A stretch of 8,098 nucleotides of DNA from Alphaproteobacteria bacterium (lineage in GTDB: Bacteria; Pseudomonadota; Alphaproteobacteria; Rhizobiales; Devosiaceae), in assembly GCA_024279575.1 (NCBI GenBank), contig JAJRRJ010000046.1, positions 1 to 8,098 on the forward strand. The letters run 5' to 3'. This document shows, in pieces, positions 1-5,707 of this stretch. Position 1 is the first letter of the stretch. Every line of letters begins with the position of its first letter. The notes below the pieces were generated by a model, which saw only the letters and a program-made list of their open reading frames with translations, did no database searches and had not been told where the DNA came from. The translations under genes and the position numbers were made by a program.

Positions 1-42
1 CTGGTTGCAGAAGCCTCTGGCACGCTGGGCAAGCTTTCTTAA
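1..42 (+). CDS. C-terminal end of an unidentified gene (partial)
   Basis: Frame 1 is open from the first base and reads LVAEASGTLGKLS before a TAA at 40-42. An intrinsic terminator begins 27 nt after the stop, which fits the end of a real transcription unit. Thirteen residues are too few to assign a family. It is a separate unit from the eda-mod genes downstream because the terminator lies between them. Confidence 0.55.
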   Translation: MVAEASGTLGKLS

Positions 43-68
43 AGTCGATTTATCTCAAATAATTTACG

Positions 69-101
69 CCCCGGCCTTGAGCAATCAGGGCCGGGGTTTT
101 T
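69..101 (+). terminator. Intrinsic (Rho-independent) terminator
   Basis: A 12-bp stem pairs 69-80 with 85-96. It is GC-rich at the base (CCCCGGCC/GGCCGGGG), has one G-U pair, and is closed by a GCAA (GNRA-type) tetraloop at 81-84. Five T residues follow at 97-101. It should end the upstream transcript and insulate the eda-modABC unit, whose own promoter must then lie in 102-186. I see no convincing -35/-10 pair there. Confidence 0.9.
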
Positions 102-186
102 GTATGCGATTGTATAAAGGTCTGTGACAATTCTTAAGGGCTTGTGTTAGGTTTGGGGCAAGGCAAACAATTGAACGGTTTAAAAA

Positions 187-822
187 ATGGCGCAGGATAT
201 TCAAGCCCTTAGAGTTGAAGCAAAAAAGGCACGCGTAATTCCGGTTATGGTACTTGATGACCTGTCTGTGGCCCGTCCCTTGGCGCAGGCATTGGTTGAG
301 GGTGGGCTTAATGTACTTGAAGTTACTTTGCGTACTCCAAATGCCCTGAAAATAATGGCTGAAATGGCCAATGTTAAAGGCGCCATTGTTGGGTCAGGAA
401 CGGTGCGAAATTTTGAACATATGCAGCAATCTGTTGATGCGGGCTGCCAGTTTATGGTCTCGCCTGGAGCCTCAATAACGCTATTGGAGAGCGCGCAGGA
501 TGTGGCTATTCCTTTGTTGCCCGGGGTGGCCTCCCCAAGTGAAGCCATGACTGCTGCAGAAATGGGATATTCATTTTTGAAGTTTTTTCCGGCGGAGGCT
601 ATGGGAGGAGCTGATGTTCTCAAATCATTTGCTTCCCCTTTTCCTGATCTTGCGTTTTGCCCTACTGGTGGGATTTCCCCTGAAAATGCCGCGACGTATC
701 TAGGCCTGAGCAATGTTGTTTGTGTGGGGGGGAGTTGGGTTGTGCCAGCGGACCTGATTGAGCAAAAAGACTTTGCGGCCATTGAACAACTGGCGCGTCA
801 GGCGACGCTGCTTGGTCGATAA
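187..822 (+). CDS. eda: KDPG / 4-hydroxy-2-oxoglutarate aldolase (Eda)
   Basis: This is a class I aldolase. It cleaves 2-keto-3-deoxy-6-phosphogluconate to pyruvate and glyceraldehyde-3-phosphate in the cytoplasmic Entner-Doudoroff pathway, and the family often also handles 4-hydroxy-2-oxoglutarate. The 211 aa match the usual length. Family motifs appear in order: EVTLRT (45-50, Glu45 as general acid/base), VGSGTV (68-73), FMVSPG (89-94), LPGVASPSE (111-119), FLKFFPAE (130-137, Schiff-base Lys132) and PTGGI (159-163, phosphate binding). ATG 187 is the only good start: an in-frame TAA lies at 181-183 and the next Met is residue 21. The Shine-Dalgarno signal is poor. The stop is 5 nt from modA, so this gene appears to lead a molybdate-transport operon, an unusual neighbour. 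The identity is solid, but the exact in vivo substrate is inferred. Confidence 0.95.
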   Translation: MAQDIQALRVEAKKARVIPVMVLDDLSVARPLAQALVEGGLNVLEVTLRTPNALKIMAEMANVKGAIVGSGTVRNFEHMQQSVDAGCQFMVSPGASITLLESAQDVAIPLLPGVASPSEAMTAAEMGYSFLKFFPAEAMGGADVLKSFASPFPDLAFCPTGGISPENAATYLGLSNVVCVGGSWVVPADLIEQKDFAAIEQLARQATLLGR

Positions 823-827
823 CCGGG

Positions 828-1577
828 ATGAACTGGTTGGTAAAATCCGCCTTTGCGCTGGTACTGCTAATGGGGGCTGGAGGGACGTCACTGGCTCAAA
901 TTCAAGTATTTGTGGCTGCTAGTTTGATTGATGTTATGGGGGAGGCGGGGGCGGACTTTGAAGCCCAAACCGGGGTTGATGTTACGTTTATTCATGCGGG
1001 GTCATCTACACTGGCCCATCAGATTGTTGCGGGTGCGCCCGCAGATATATTTATTTCTGCAAATGCAAACTGGTTGTCATTTGTTCAGGAGAAAACCAGC
1101 TTTGGGATGAGAAATCCATTGTTTAGCAATCAGCTTGTGGTTATTGCACGTGCTGATTCTGAAATTGAGCTGGAAACATTATCTGAATTGAGCAATGTAC
1201 TTGGGGAGCAGCGGCTGGCTTTGGGTGATCCAAACCATGTTCCTGCCGGTATATATGCGCAACAGGCTCTGCAAAGTGTGCAGGTTTGGAACGATGTTGC
1301 CAACAGACTTGCGCCAGCGGCAAATGTACGTGATGCATTGCAACTGGTGGCGGCGGGAGCTGCGCCGCTGGGTATTGTTTATGCCAGTGATAGCGCGGAT
1401 AATCGTGTGCGGGTGATCAATATCATTGATACCCAATTGCATGAGGAAATCATATATTGGGGCGCCATTGGTGAAAATGCCGGAGCGGATGCGCGTGCCT
1501 TTTTTGACTATTTGCAAAGTGAGCGTATGAATAAAACAGCACTTGAATTTGGTTGTTCAGCCTATGAAGGGGATTAG
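828..1577 (+). CDS. modA: Molybdate ABC transporter, periplasmic binding protein ModA
   Basis: ModA captures molybdate (and tungstate) in the periplasm and delivers it to ModBC. The 249-aa protein starts with a Sec signal peptide: a basic Lys6, a hydrophobic core at 8-20, and likely cleavage after SLA (21-23). Ligand-site motifs of the family are present: FVAASLID (28-35, Ser32), AGSSTLAHQI (57-66, Ser59/60), APADIF (70-75), the DPNHVPAGIYAQQAL segment (134-148) and GIVYASD (182-188, Tyr185). These correspond to the oxyanion-binding serines, backbone contacts and Tyr of E. coli ModA. The ATG lies 5 nt after the eda stop with GGG at 824-826 as only a weak ribosome site, so translation is probably coupled to eda. 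It is followed directly by modB and modC. The product is very likely ModA rather than a sulfate-binding paralogue. Confidence 0.95.
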   Translation: MNWLVKSAFALVLLMGAGGTSLAQIQVFVAASLIDVMGEAGADFEAQTGVDVTFIHAGSSTLAHQIVAGAPADIFISANANWLSFVQEKTSFGMRNPLFSNQLVVIARADSEIELETLSELSNVLGEQRLALGDPNHVPAGIYAQQALQSVQVWNDVANRLAPAANVRDALQLVAAGAAPLGIVYASDSADNRVRVINIIDTQLHEEIIYWGAIGENAGADARAFFDYLQSERMNKTALEFGCSAYEGD

Positions 1578-1603
1578 CTATTCCTGATATTTTACAGGTA
1601 AGT

Positions 1604-2275
1604 TTGTTATCTTTGCGGGTCGCCGGGGTTGGAGTTCTGTTCACTTTGCCTATTGCTTTTGCCCTTGCCTATGTTCTTGCACGGGGGCAATTTCACGGAA
1701 AATCTTTGCTGAGTGCTATCATAATGTTGCCCCTTGTGATGCCGCCTGTGGTCACGGGGCTGATATTGCTCAACCTGTTTGGGCCCTTTGGTCCTGTGGG
1801 TCAGTGGTTGGCACAATTTGGAATTGTACTTGGTTTTCGCTGGACCGGGGCGGCATTAGCGGCGGGGCTGGTGGCATTACCCTTGATAGTGCGGCCCATG
1901 CGTATGGCGCTTGAAAACGTAGACCCGCGCCTGCATGAGGCACTTAAGGTTGCCGGTCATAATCGCTGGCAACGATTGCTGATTTTAGACCTGCCCCTTG
2001 CGGTACCCGGTATTGCGGCTGGAATGGTGTTGGGATTTGCCAAGGCCATGGGTGAGTTTGGCGCAACGATTACTTTTGTTGCCAATATTCCGGGGGAAAC
2101 CCAAACTTTGTCACTGGCGATTTTTTCAGCCCTGCAATCTCCAGGAACGGAGGTGCTGGTTTGGACCATGGTGGCCATATCATTGGGCATATCGGTTGTT
2201 GCAGTAGTCGTTTCTGAGACATTGGTAGAGCGATTTTCTTCGCGCCAGAACAGAGGGGTGGTATCGCGTGCTTGA
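1604..2275 (+). CDS. modB: Molybdate ABC transporter, permease ModB
   Basis: ModB is the inner-membrane channel of the ModABC importer, working as a dimer. From TTG 1604 it is 223 aa with about five hydrophobic segments (roughly 4-26, 36-60, 83-97, 130-147 and 184-204). The EAA loop that docks ModC begins at EALKVAG (112-118). The stretch GEFGATITFVANIPGETQTL (150-169) is a ModB hallmark nearly identical to E. coli. The start is uncertain. The frame is open back to TGA 1565-1567 with no ATG, GTG, CTG or other TTG, yet the residues before TTG (IPDILQVS) align with the E. coli N-terminus (DPEWQAVL). An ATT at 1580, 9 nt after AAGG (1567-1570), would restore them. The 3' end overlaps modC by 8 nt. 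Confidence 0.9.
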   Translation: MLSLRVAGVGVLFTLPIAFALAYVLARGQFHGKSLLSAIIMLPLVMPPVVTGLILLNLFGPFGPVGQWLAQFGIVLGFRWTGAALAAGLVALPLIVRPMRMALENVDPRLHEALKVAGHNRWQRLLILDLPLAVPGIAAGMVLGFAKAMGEFGATITFVANIPGETQTLSLAIFSALQSPGTEVLVWTMVAISLGISVVAVVVSETLVERFSSRQNRGVVSRA

Positions 2276-3332
2276 ATTGGATGTCAAAGCAGCGCGGGGA
2301 GATTTCTCTGTTGAGGCTGCATTTAGTTTCCCGGTCGGGCTAAGTGCGCTGGTGGGTACTTCAGGGGCGGGGAAGTCGTCACTCTTGAGGTTAATTGCCG
2401 GTTTGGACCAACCCCGGAGTGGAAAAATAGTGCTTGGTGACACTTTATGGTTTGAGGGGAAAAATAAGGTCAACCTCCCTACCCATAAGCGAGAAATTGG
2501 AATGGTTTTTCAAACCGGGTTGGTACTTGCCCACAAAACCGTCATGCAAAATATTGAACTGGGTGCCAGAGGTGCTGCGGTTTCTGAGAAGTTGCTGGAG
2601 TTGACGGGATGTGCGGAACTGCTCAATCGTCCAGTGGGTGGGCTTTCGGGGGGGGAGCAACAGCGGGTGATGCTGGCGCGTGCACTGGCGGGACGGCCAA
2701 AACTATTATTGCTTGATGAACCTTTGAGTTCCCTTGATCCGGTTTCAAGGGAAGATTTGCAAAATATCATGCTCAGGCTCTTTCCTTCAATGGAAATTCC
2801 AATTCTTTATGTGACCCATGCGTTTGAAGAGGCGGTGCGTTTGGGGAATAACTTTTTGCGCATGGAGGGGGGAAAAATTGTTGCTCAAGGGGGGGCGCGT
2901 GAGGTTTTGGCTTACGGGTCTGCGATGGGGCAAGAGCTGGGAGTGTCGAGCATTTTGCATGGAATTGTAGCGAGCGAAGTAAAAAATGGTGTGGGAATTG
3001 TTTCGCTTGGGGGGCAGGATATTGAGGTTAGTGCAGCCAACCTGGTTAAGGGAAAAAAAACAGCCATCAGATTATGGGCACGTGATCTAATTTTGTCCTA
3101 TCAAAGGCCGCAGGGGTTAAGTGCACGAAACTGCCTGGCAGCGCGCATTGTGACACTAAAGAGCGTATCGTTCGGGCAGGTGCTGGTTGAAGTTGACTTG
3201 GAGGGGCAAAAGGTCAGTGCGCTGATTTTGGGGAAAACGTCTGAGGAAATGGCCCTTGCCGCGGGGCAAAAAATATTTCTGATATTTAAATCGGCAACCA
3301 TTGAATCGGGCACACCGATACAAATGCTATAG
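2268..3332 (+). CDS. modC: Molybdate ABC transporter, ATP-binding protein ModC
   Basis: ModC is the cytoplasmic ATPase that drives molybdate import through ModB. In this 354-aa protein the nucleotide-binding domain shows Walker A GTSGAGKSS (30-38, Lys36), Q-loop Gln82, signature LSGGEQQR (126-133), Walker B LLLLDEP (146-152), D-loop SSLD (154-157) and H-loop His184. Residues from about 225 to 345 form the C-terminal regulatory region, including the MOP/TOBE molybdate-binding fold (GLSARNCLAARI at 283-294). In known ModC proteins this domain allows inhibition of transport by internal molybdate. The start is GTG 2268, inside the end of modB, preceded by the purine-rich AGAGGGG (2252-2258). The 8-nt overlap implies translational coupling. 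No terminator follows: the stop sits within the end of the convergent MarR-type gene. Confidence 0.95.
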   Translation: MLELDVKAARGDFSVEAAFSFPVGLSALVGTSGAGKSSLLRLIAGLDQPRSGKIVLGDTLWFEGKNKVNLPTHKREIGMVFQTGLVLAHKTVMQNIELGARGAAVSEKLLELTGCAELLNRPVGGLSGGEQQRVMLARALAGRPKLLLLDEPLSSLDPVSREDLQNIMLRLFPSMEIPILYVTHAFEEAVRLGNNFLRMEGGKIVAQGGAREVLAYGSAMGQELGVSSILHGIVASEVKNGVGIVSLGGQDIEVSAANLVKGKKTAIRLWARDLILSYQRPQGLSARNCLAARIVTLKSVSFGQVLVEVDLEGQKVSALILGKTSEEMALAAGQKIFLIFKSATIESGTPIQML

Positions 3333-3761
3333 ACTTAAAAGCCGGACAAAGCGGTCTATGTTTTGGCGCAGCGTTTTTTTTTCTGACTTGGAGAGATCGT
3401 TCATAAGGGCTTCGTCCAATTCAACCCAGTGGGCAATCAGTTGTTTTCTTAATGCGCGTCCGCTCTTGCTTAATCTGGTGGCAGGACCAGATGTTTCTTC
3501 AAAATCGGTTCGCTGCAAGAGTGACAATTCGAGCAGGCGATTAATTCTTGGCTGCAAAGAAGCTTGAGAAAGCCCCGTTAACTGAGCGAGTTTGACGTCG
3601 GTTGTGGGCTTCTTTTTTTTGGAACCCAATATAATTGCATCATCTCCGGGGTGCAGGGAAAACCTGGCCAAAGGGCGCAATAATACCTGTCGCGACATAT
3701 GGCCCGCTTCGATTAGTTGGAAAAGCGCTGAATGTGTAATTTTCTTATGCATGTGCAGCAT
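3327..3761 (-). CDS. MarR-family winged-helix transcriptional regulator
   Basis: This is a predicted DNA-binding repressor or sensor of 144 aa, the usual MarR length. An N-terminal helix and dimer region (about 6-36) leads to a winged helix-turn-helix. LAQLTGLSQASLQPRINRLLELSLLQR (58-84) is the helix-turn-recognition-helix, and residues 85-97 form the wing before LSKSGRAL (98-105). C-terminal helices (106-144) complete the dimer interface. The ligand and targets cannot be read from the sequence. ATG 3761 is chosen, but Met4 (3752) is possible, since neither has a clear ribosome site. The coding strand contains an A8 tract (lysines 48-51) and an A9 tract (near Glu127-Thr130). The gene ends tail-to-tail with modC, sharing 6 bp, and a CtrA-type box lies 36-51 bp upstream. 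A role in mod regulation is possible but not shown. Confidence 0.85.
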   Translation of the reverse strand: MLHMHKKITHSALFQLIEAGHMSRQVLLRPLARFSLHPGDDAIILGSKKKKPTTDVKLAQLTGLSQASLQPRINRLLELSLLQRTDFEETSGPATRLSKSGRALRKQLIAHWVELDEALMNDLSKSEKKTLRQNIDRFVRLLSL

Positions 3762-3796
3762 ATTAGAAGGGTTTTGGGGTCGGCGTCGACATTGGT

Positions 3797-3812
3797 GTTA
3801 ATCTATCGTTAA
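3797..3812 (-). promoter_or_regulatory. Predicted CtrA-binding box upstream of the MarR-type gene
   Basis: Read on the - strand the site is TTAACGATAGATTAAC. It matches the full CtrA consensus TTAA-N7-TTAAC of alphaproteobacteria with no mismatch, with half-sites 11 bp apart. It lies 36-51 bp upstream of the MarR-type ATG, where a bound response regulator would contact or block polymerase. Whether it activates or represses is unknown. The call depends on the organism having CtrA. Confidence 0.5.
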
Positions 3813-3832
3813 TTTGTCTTGAAAGCCCCAAC

Positions 3833-3862
3833 AAAAAGGCCCGGCAAATGACTGCCGGGCCT
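3833..3862 (-). terminator. Intrinsic terminator of the 5'-nucleotidase-type gene
   Basis: A perfect 10-bp stem, AGGCCCGGCA (3837-3846) with TGCCGGGCCT (3853-3862), has a 6-nt loop. On the - strand it is followed by a run of T (the A-run at 3833-3837). It begins 28 nt after the metallophosphatase stop and should end that transcript before the MarR-type promoter region. Confidence 0.9.
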
Positions 3863-3889
3863 GATTTACAAGTTGCTTTTATGTGTACC

Positions 3890-5407
3890 TTACATGCCGG
3901 TGGTCAGGCGTCCTTCAATGGAGGGGGATACGGTGCCGTTTTCACGAACATACACCATCACATCGTTGGCCATAAGTTTGGCTGAAATTGCCGGGATCAG
4001 ATTGTTCCTGCCAACAAACATGTCGTAGCTGTCGCCACCACGGGCAAGAAAGTCGTTTGTTGCCATTGTATAGGTTGCGCCCGGATCAATGTCTGCGCCG
4101 CCAACCTTAACCGATACGACACGCGAACCGGGTTCAGCATCAGGGTTGAATACAACTTCCATTCCTGAAATCTGGGGGAATGCTCCTGAGGCATCAGGGA
4201 AACGGGACAGGCCATTTTCAAGGGCTGCAACCACGTCTGCACCACTTAGTTCAAGCTTGACTGTTACGTTGCCGAAAGGCAGCTCGGTCAGGATATCGCG
4301 GCGTGTAATGTCATAATTGGCATCATATTCACGACCGGCACGAATGCCTCCGCCGTTGGTAAGAGCAATATCAGCATTCACTGCATCACGCATGGCGTCG
4401 GTAATCAGGTTGCCGATTGCTGTTTCCCCTGTACGCACGCTTTGTCTGCGGCTATCAAGAGGTGTGGCCACCACGCCAACGGAAACATCAAGTTCTTCGG
4501 CAAGTTCTGATTCAAAGGCACCAACCATTTGTACGTAATCATCAGGAACAGCATAGGGGGCTGTATCAATGATGCTAAAAGTGGTGTGCCAGTCAACATC
4601 GCGGTCATCGCCATCTATTTCAATAGTTGCGGTAATATTGAGCGCAACCAGGTTGTCGGCATCTGCTGCGCCTTCGGCAAATACAACGTGACCGTTATCT
4701 GCAACCCTGAGATCATGATCGTGACCTGAAAGGATGAAGTCAGCTACTCCGGTGTTGATCATTTCCTGATCTTGCGCCCAGTCGGAGTGGGTTACGACGA
4801 CCACAATATCTGCGCCCTCTTCGCGCAATGTTGCCGCATTGGATTCAAGGGTTTGAATAGCGGCGGCAAACTGCAAGGTGCCGGGGCTTGAAACTGTGGC
4901 GGTTGTGTCAAGGGTCAGACCAATAACACCGACCTTGAGGGGACCAAATTCATACATGGTGGTATCGGAAAACCCATCCACAATCGAGCCGTCTTCGTTG
5001 CGCATGTTGGCGGCAAGCAGTGTTGAGTTCAGATCACCCATGCGTTCAATGAAAATGTCTTCACCAAAATCGTATTCGTGGTTGCCTGGAACAAAAACAT
5101 CAGGGGCCTCCAGATTGAGCAGTTCAATCACGTGGGCACCTTTATCGATTCCAGAAAAAAGTGAGGGAGAAATTGTATCGCCTGGAAAGGCATAAATTAC
5201 ATTTTCATTGTTGGCCTTTATATCACGGGCCACAGCAGCAGCGCGTCCGAAGCCGCCGCGTTCTTCATCAACGGCCATTTCGTAAAGGTCGGAAGCGACC
5301 AGTAAAGTGAATTTGATTTCCTGGACTTCTTGAGCCAGCGCATTGGCGCCTGACAGCGAAAGCAGGGCGATTGACCCCAGAAGTGTGGCTTTGAAATTGG
5401 ATGTCAT
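3890..5407 (-). CDS. Exported bifunctional metallophosphatase / 5'-nucleotidase (UshA-like)
   Basis: This is a predicted periplasmic enzyme hydrolysing nucleotides or related phosphate esters at a two-metal centre, likely for phosphate or nucleoside scavenging. The 505-aa product has a Sec signal peptide (about 1-25, cleavage after ANALA). The metallophosphatase domain shows VASDLYEM (38-44, metal ligand Asp40), PGD (75-77), GNHEYD (108-113), THSD (206-209, His207) and GHDHD (228-232). The 5'-nucleotidase C-terminal domain (about 310-475) carries NGGGIRAG (351-358), LPFGNV (376-381) and ATNDFLARGGDSY (449-461). The first metal motif is DxY (Tyr42) instead of DxH. ATG 5407 is preferred to an upstream TTG (5428) because AAGGGAGG sits 5 nt before it. 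The unit is monocistronic, with its own promoter and terminator. The exact substrate is unknown. Confidence 0.9.
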   Translation of the reverse strand: MTSNFKATLLGSIALLSLSGANALAQEVQEIKFTLLVASDLYEMAVDEERGGFGRAAAVARDIKANNENVIYAFPGDTISPSLFSGIDKGAHVIELLNLEAPDVFVPGNHEYDFGEDIFIERMGDLNSTLLAANMRNEDGSIVDGFSDTTMYEFGPLKVGVIGLTLDTTATVSSPGTLQFAAAIQTLESNAATLREEGADIVVVVTHSDWAQDQEMINTGVADFILSGHDHDLRVADNGHVVFAEGAADADNLVALNITATIEIDGDDRDVDWHTTFSIIDTAPYAVPDDYVQMVGAFESELAEELDVSVGVVATPLDSRRQSVRTGETAIGNLITDAMRDAVNADIALTNGGGIRAGREYDANYDITRRDILTELPFGNVTVKLELSGADVVAALENGLSRFPDASGAFPQISGMEVVFNPDAEPGSRVVSVKVGGADIDPGATYTMATNDFLARGGDSYDMFVGRNNLIPAISAKLMANDVMVYVRENGTVSPSIEGRLTTGM

Positions 5408-5412
5408 TTGTG

Positions 5413-5420
5413 CCTCCCTT
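5413..5420 (-). promoter_or_regulatory. Strong ribosome binding site fixing the 5'-nucleotidase start
   Basis: The - strand reads AAGGGAGG, then 5 nt, then ATG at 5407. This near-ideal Shine-Dalgarno sequence lies inside the longer TTG-initiated reading frame, so the ATG is the real start. The signal peptide then begins normally (MTSNFK). Confidence 0.8.
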
Positions 5421-5469
5421 AAAGACAAGTGATTTATTGTTGTTTTGCATTGAGTCTAGAACTTTTTTT

Positions 5470-5497
5470 ATCATACATGACAATATTGCCGAGGCAA
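5470..5497 (-). promoter_or_regulatory. Candidate sigma-70-type promoter for the 5'-nucleotidase gene
   Basis: On the - strand a -35-like TTGCCT (5492-5497) and a -10-like TATGAT (5470-5475, one mismatch to TATAAT) are separated by 16 bp. Transcription would start near 5463, giving a leader of about 55 nt. The match is moderate and rests on pattern alone. Confidence 0.4.
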
Positions 5498-5526
5498 ACG
5501 GTTCCAGTGGAATTGATTTTAATATG

Positions 5527-5558
5527 CAGAGATGAACTGTCTGAAATCAGAGATGAAC
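5527..5558. repeat. Two 11-bp direct repeats with a 21-bp period
   Basis: CAGAGATGAAC occurs exactly at 5527-5537 and again at 5548-5558. The start-to-start spacing is 21 bp, about two turns of DNA, so both copies face the same side of the helix. The pair sits in the 300-bp gap between two divergent genes, upstream of both candidate promoters. It could be a tandem operator, or coincidence. Confidence 0.5.
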
Positions 5559-5649
5559 GCTGCCGGTTGAATGGGGAAGTTCAGGGAAAGGGACAGTATA
5601 TATTGAGCCAAATGTGTACCTTAAAGCGAGATAAATATATGACATTAAG

Positions 5650-5678
5650 TTGCCATTTGTCGGGTTCATGCCTACATA
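5650..5678 (+). promoter_or_regulatory. Candidate promoter for the SPFH-nfeD genes
   Basis: TTGCCA (5650-5655, one mismatch to TTGACA) and TACATA (5673-5678, a weak -10) are 17 bp apart. An overlapping TATAGT at 5677-5682 is a better -10 but poorly spaced. Transcription would start about 20-25 nt before the ATG. The evidence is modest. Confidence 0.35.
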
Positions 5679-5707
5679 TAGTTTAGATTCTAATTGGAGA
5701 TTGCGAT

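Noticed and set aside
102..186. Molybdenum cofactor riboswitch or ModE operator in the eda-mod leader
   Set aside because: The leader is only about 85 nt and shows no Moco-type fold or ModE-like palindrome.
201..782. 193-codon open frame opposite eda
   Set aside because: It is antisense to a clear KDPG aldolase and shows no protein motif.
5621..5635. Second CtrA-like site TTAA-N7-TAAA upstream of the SPFH gene
   Set aside because: It has one mismatch in a core half-site and lies in AT-rich sequence, so it is not distinguishable from chance.
5429..5686. 85-codon open frame on the + strand in the divergent intergenic region
   Set aside because: It has no ribosome site, a non-ATG start and no recognisable motif or family feel. 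It overlaps both candidate promoters and the direct repeats. Chance openness is the simplest reading.
5452..5690. Two GANTC (CcrM-type) sites, at 5452-5456 and 5686-5690
   Set aside because: About one such site is expected by chance in 300 bp, and a methylation effect cannot be argued from two.
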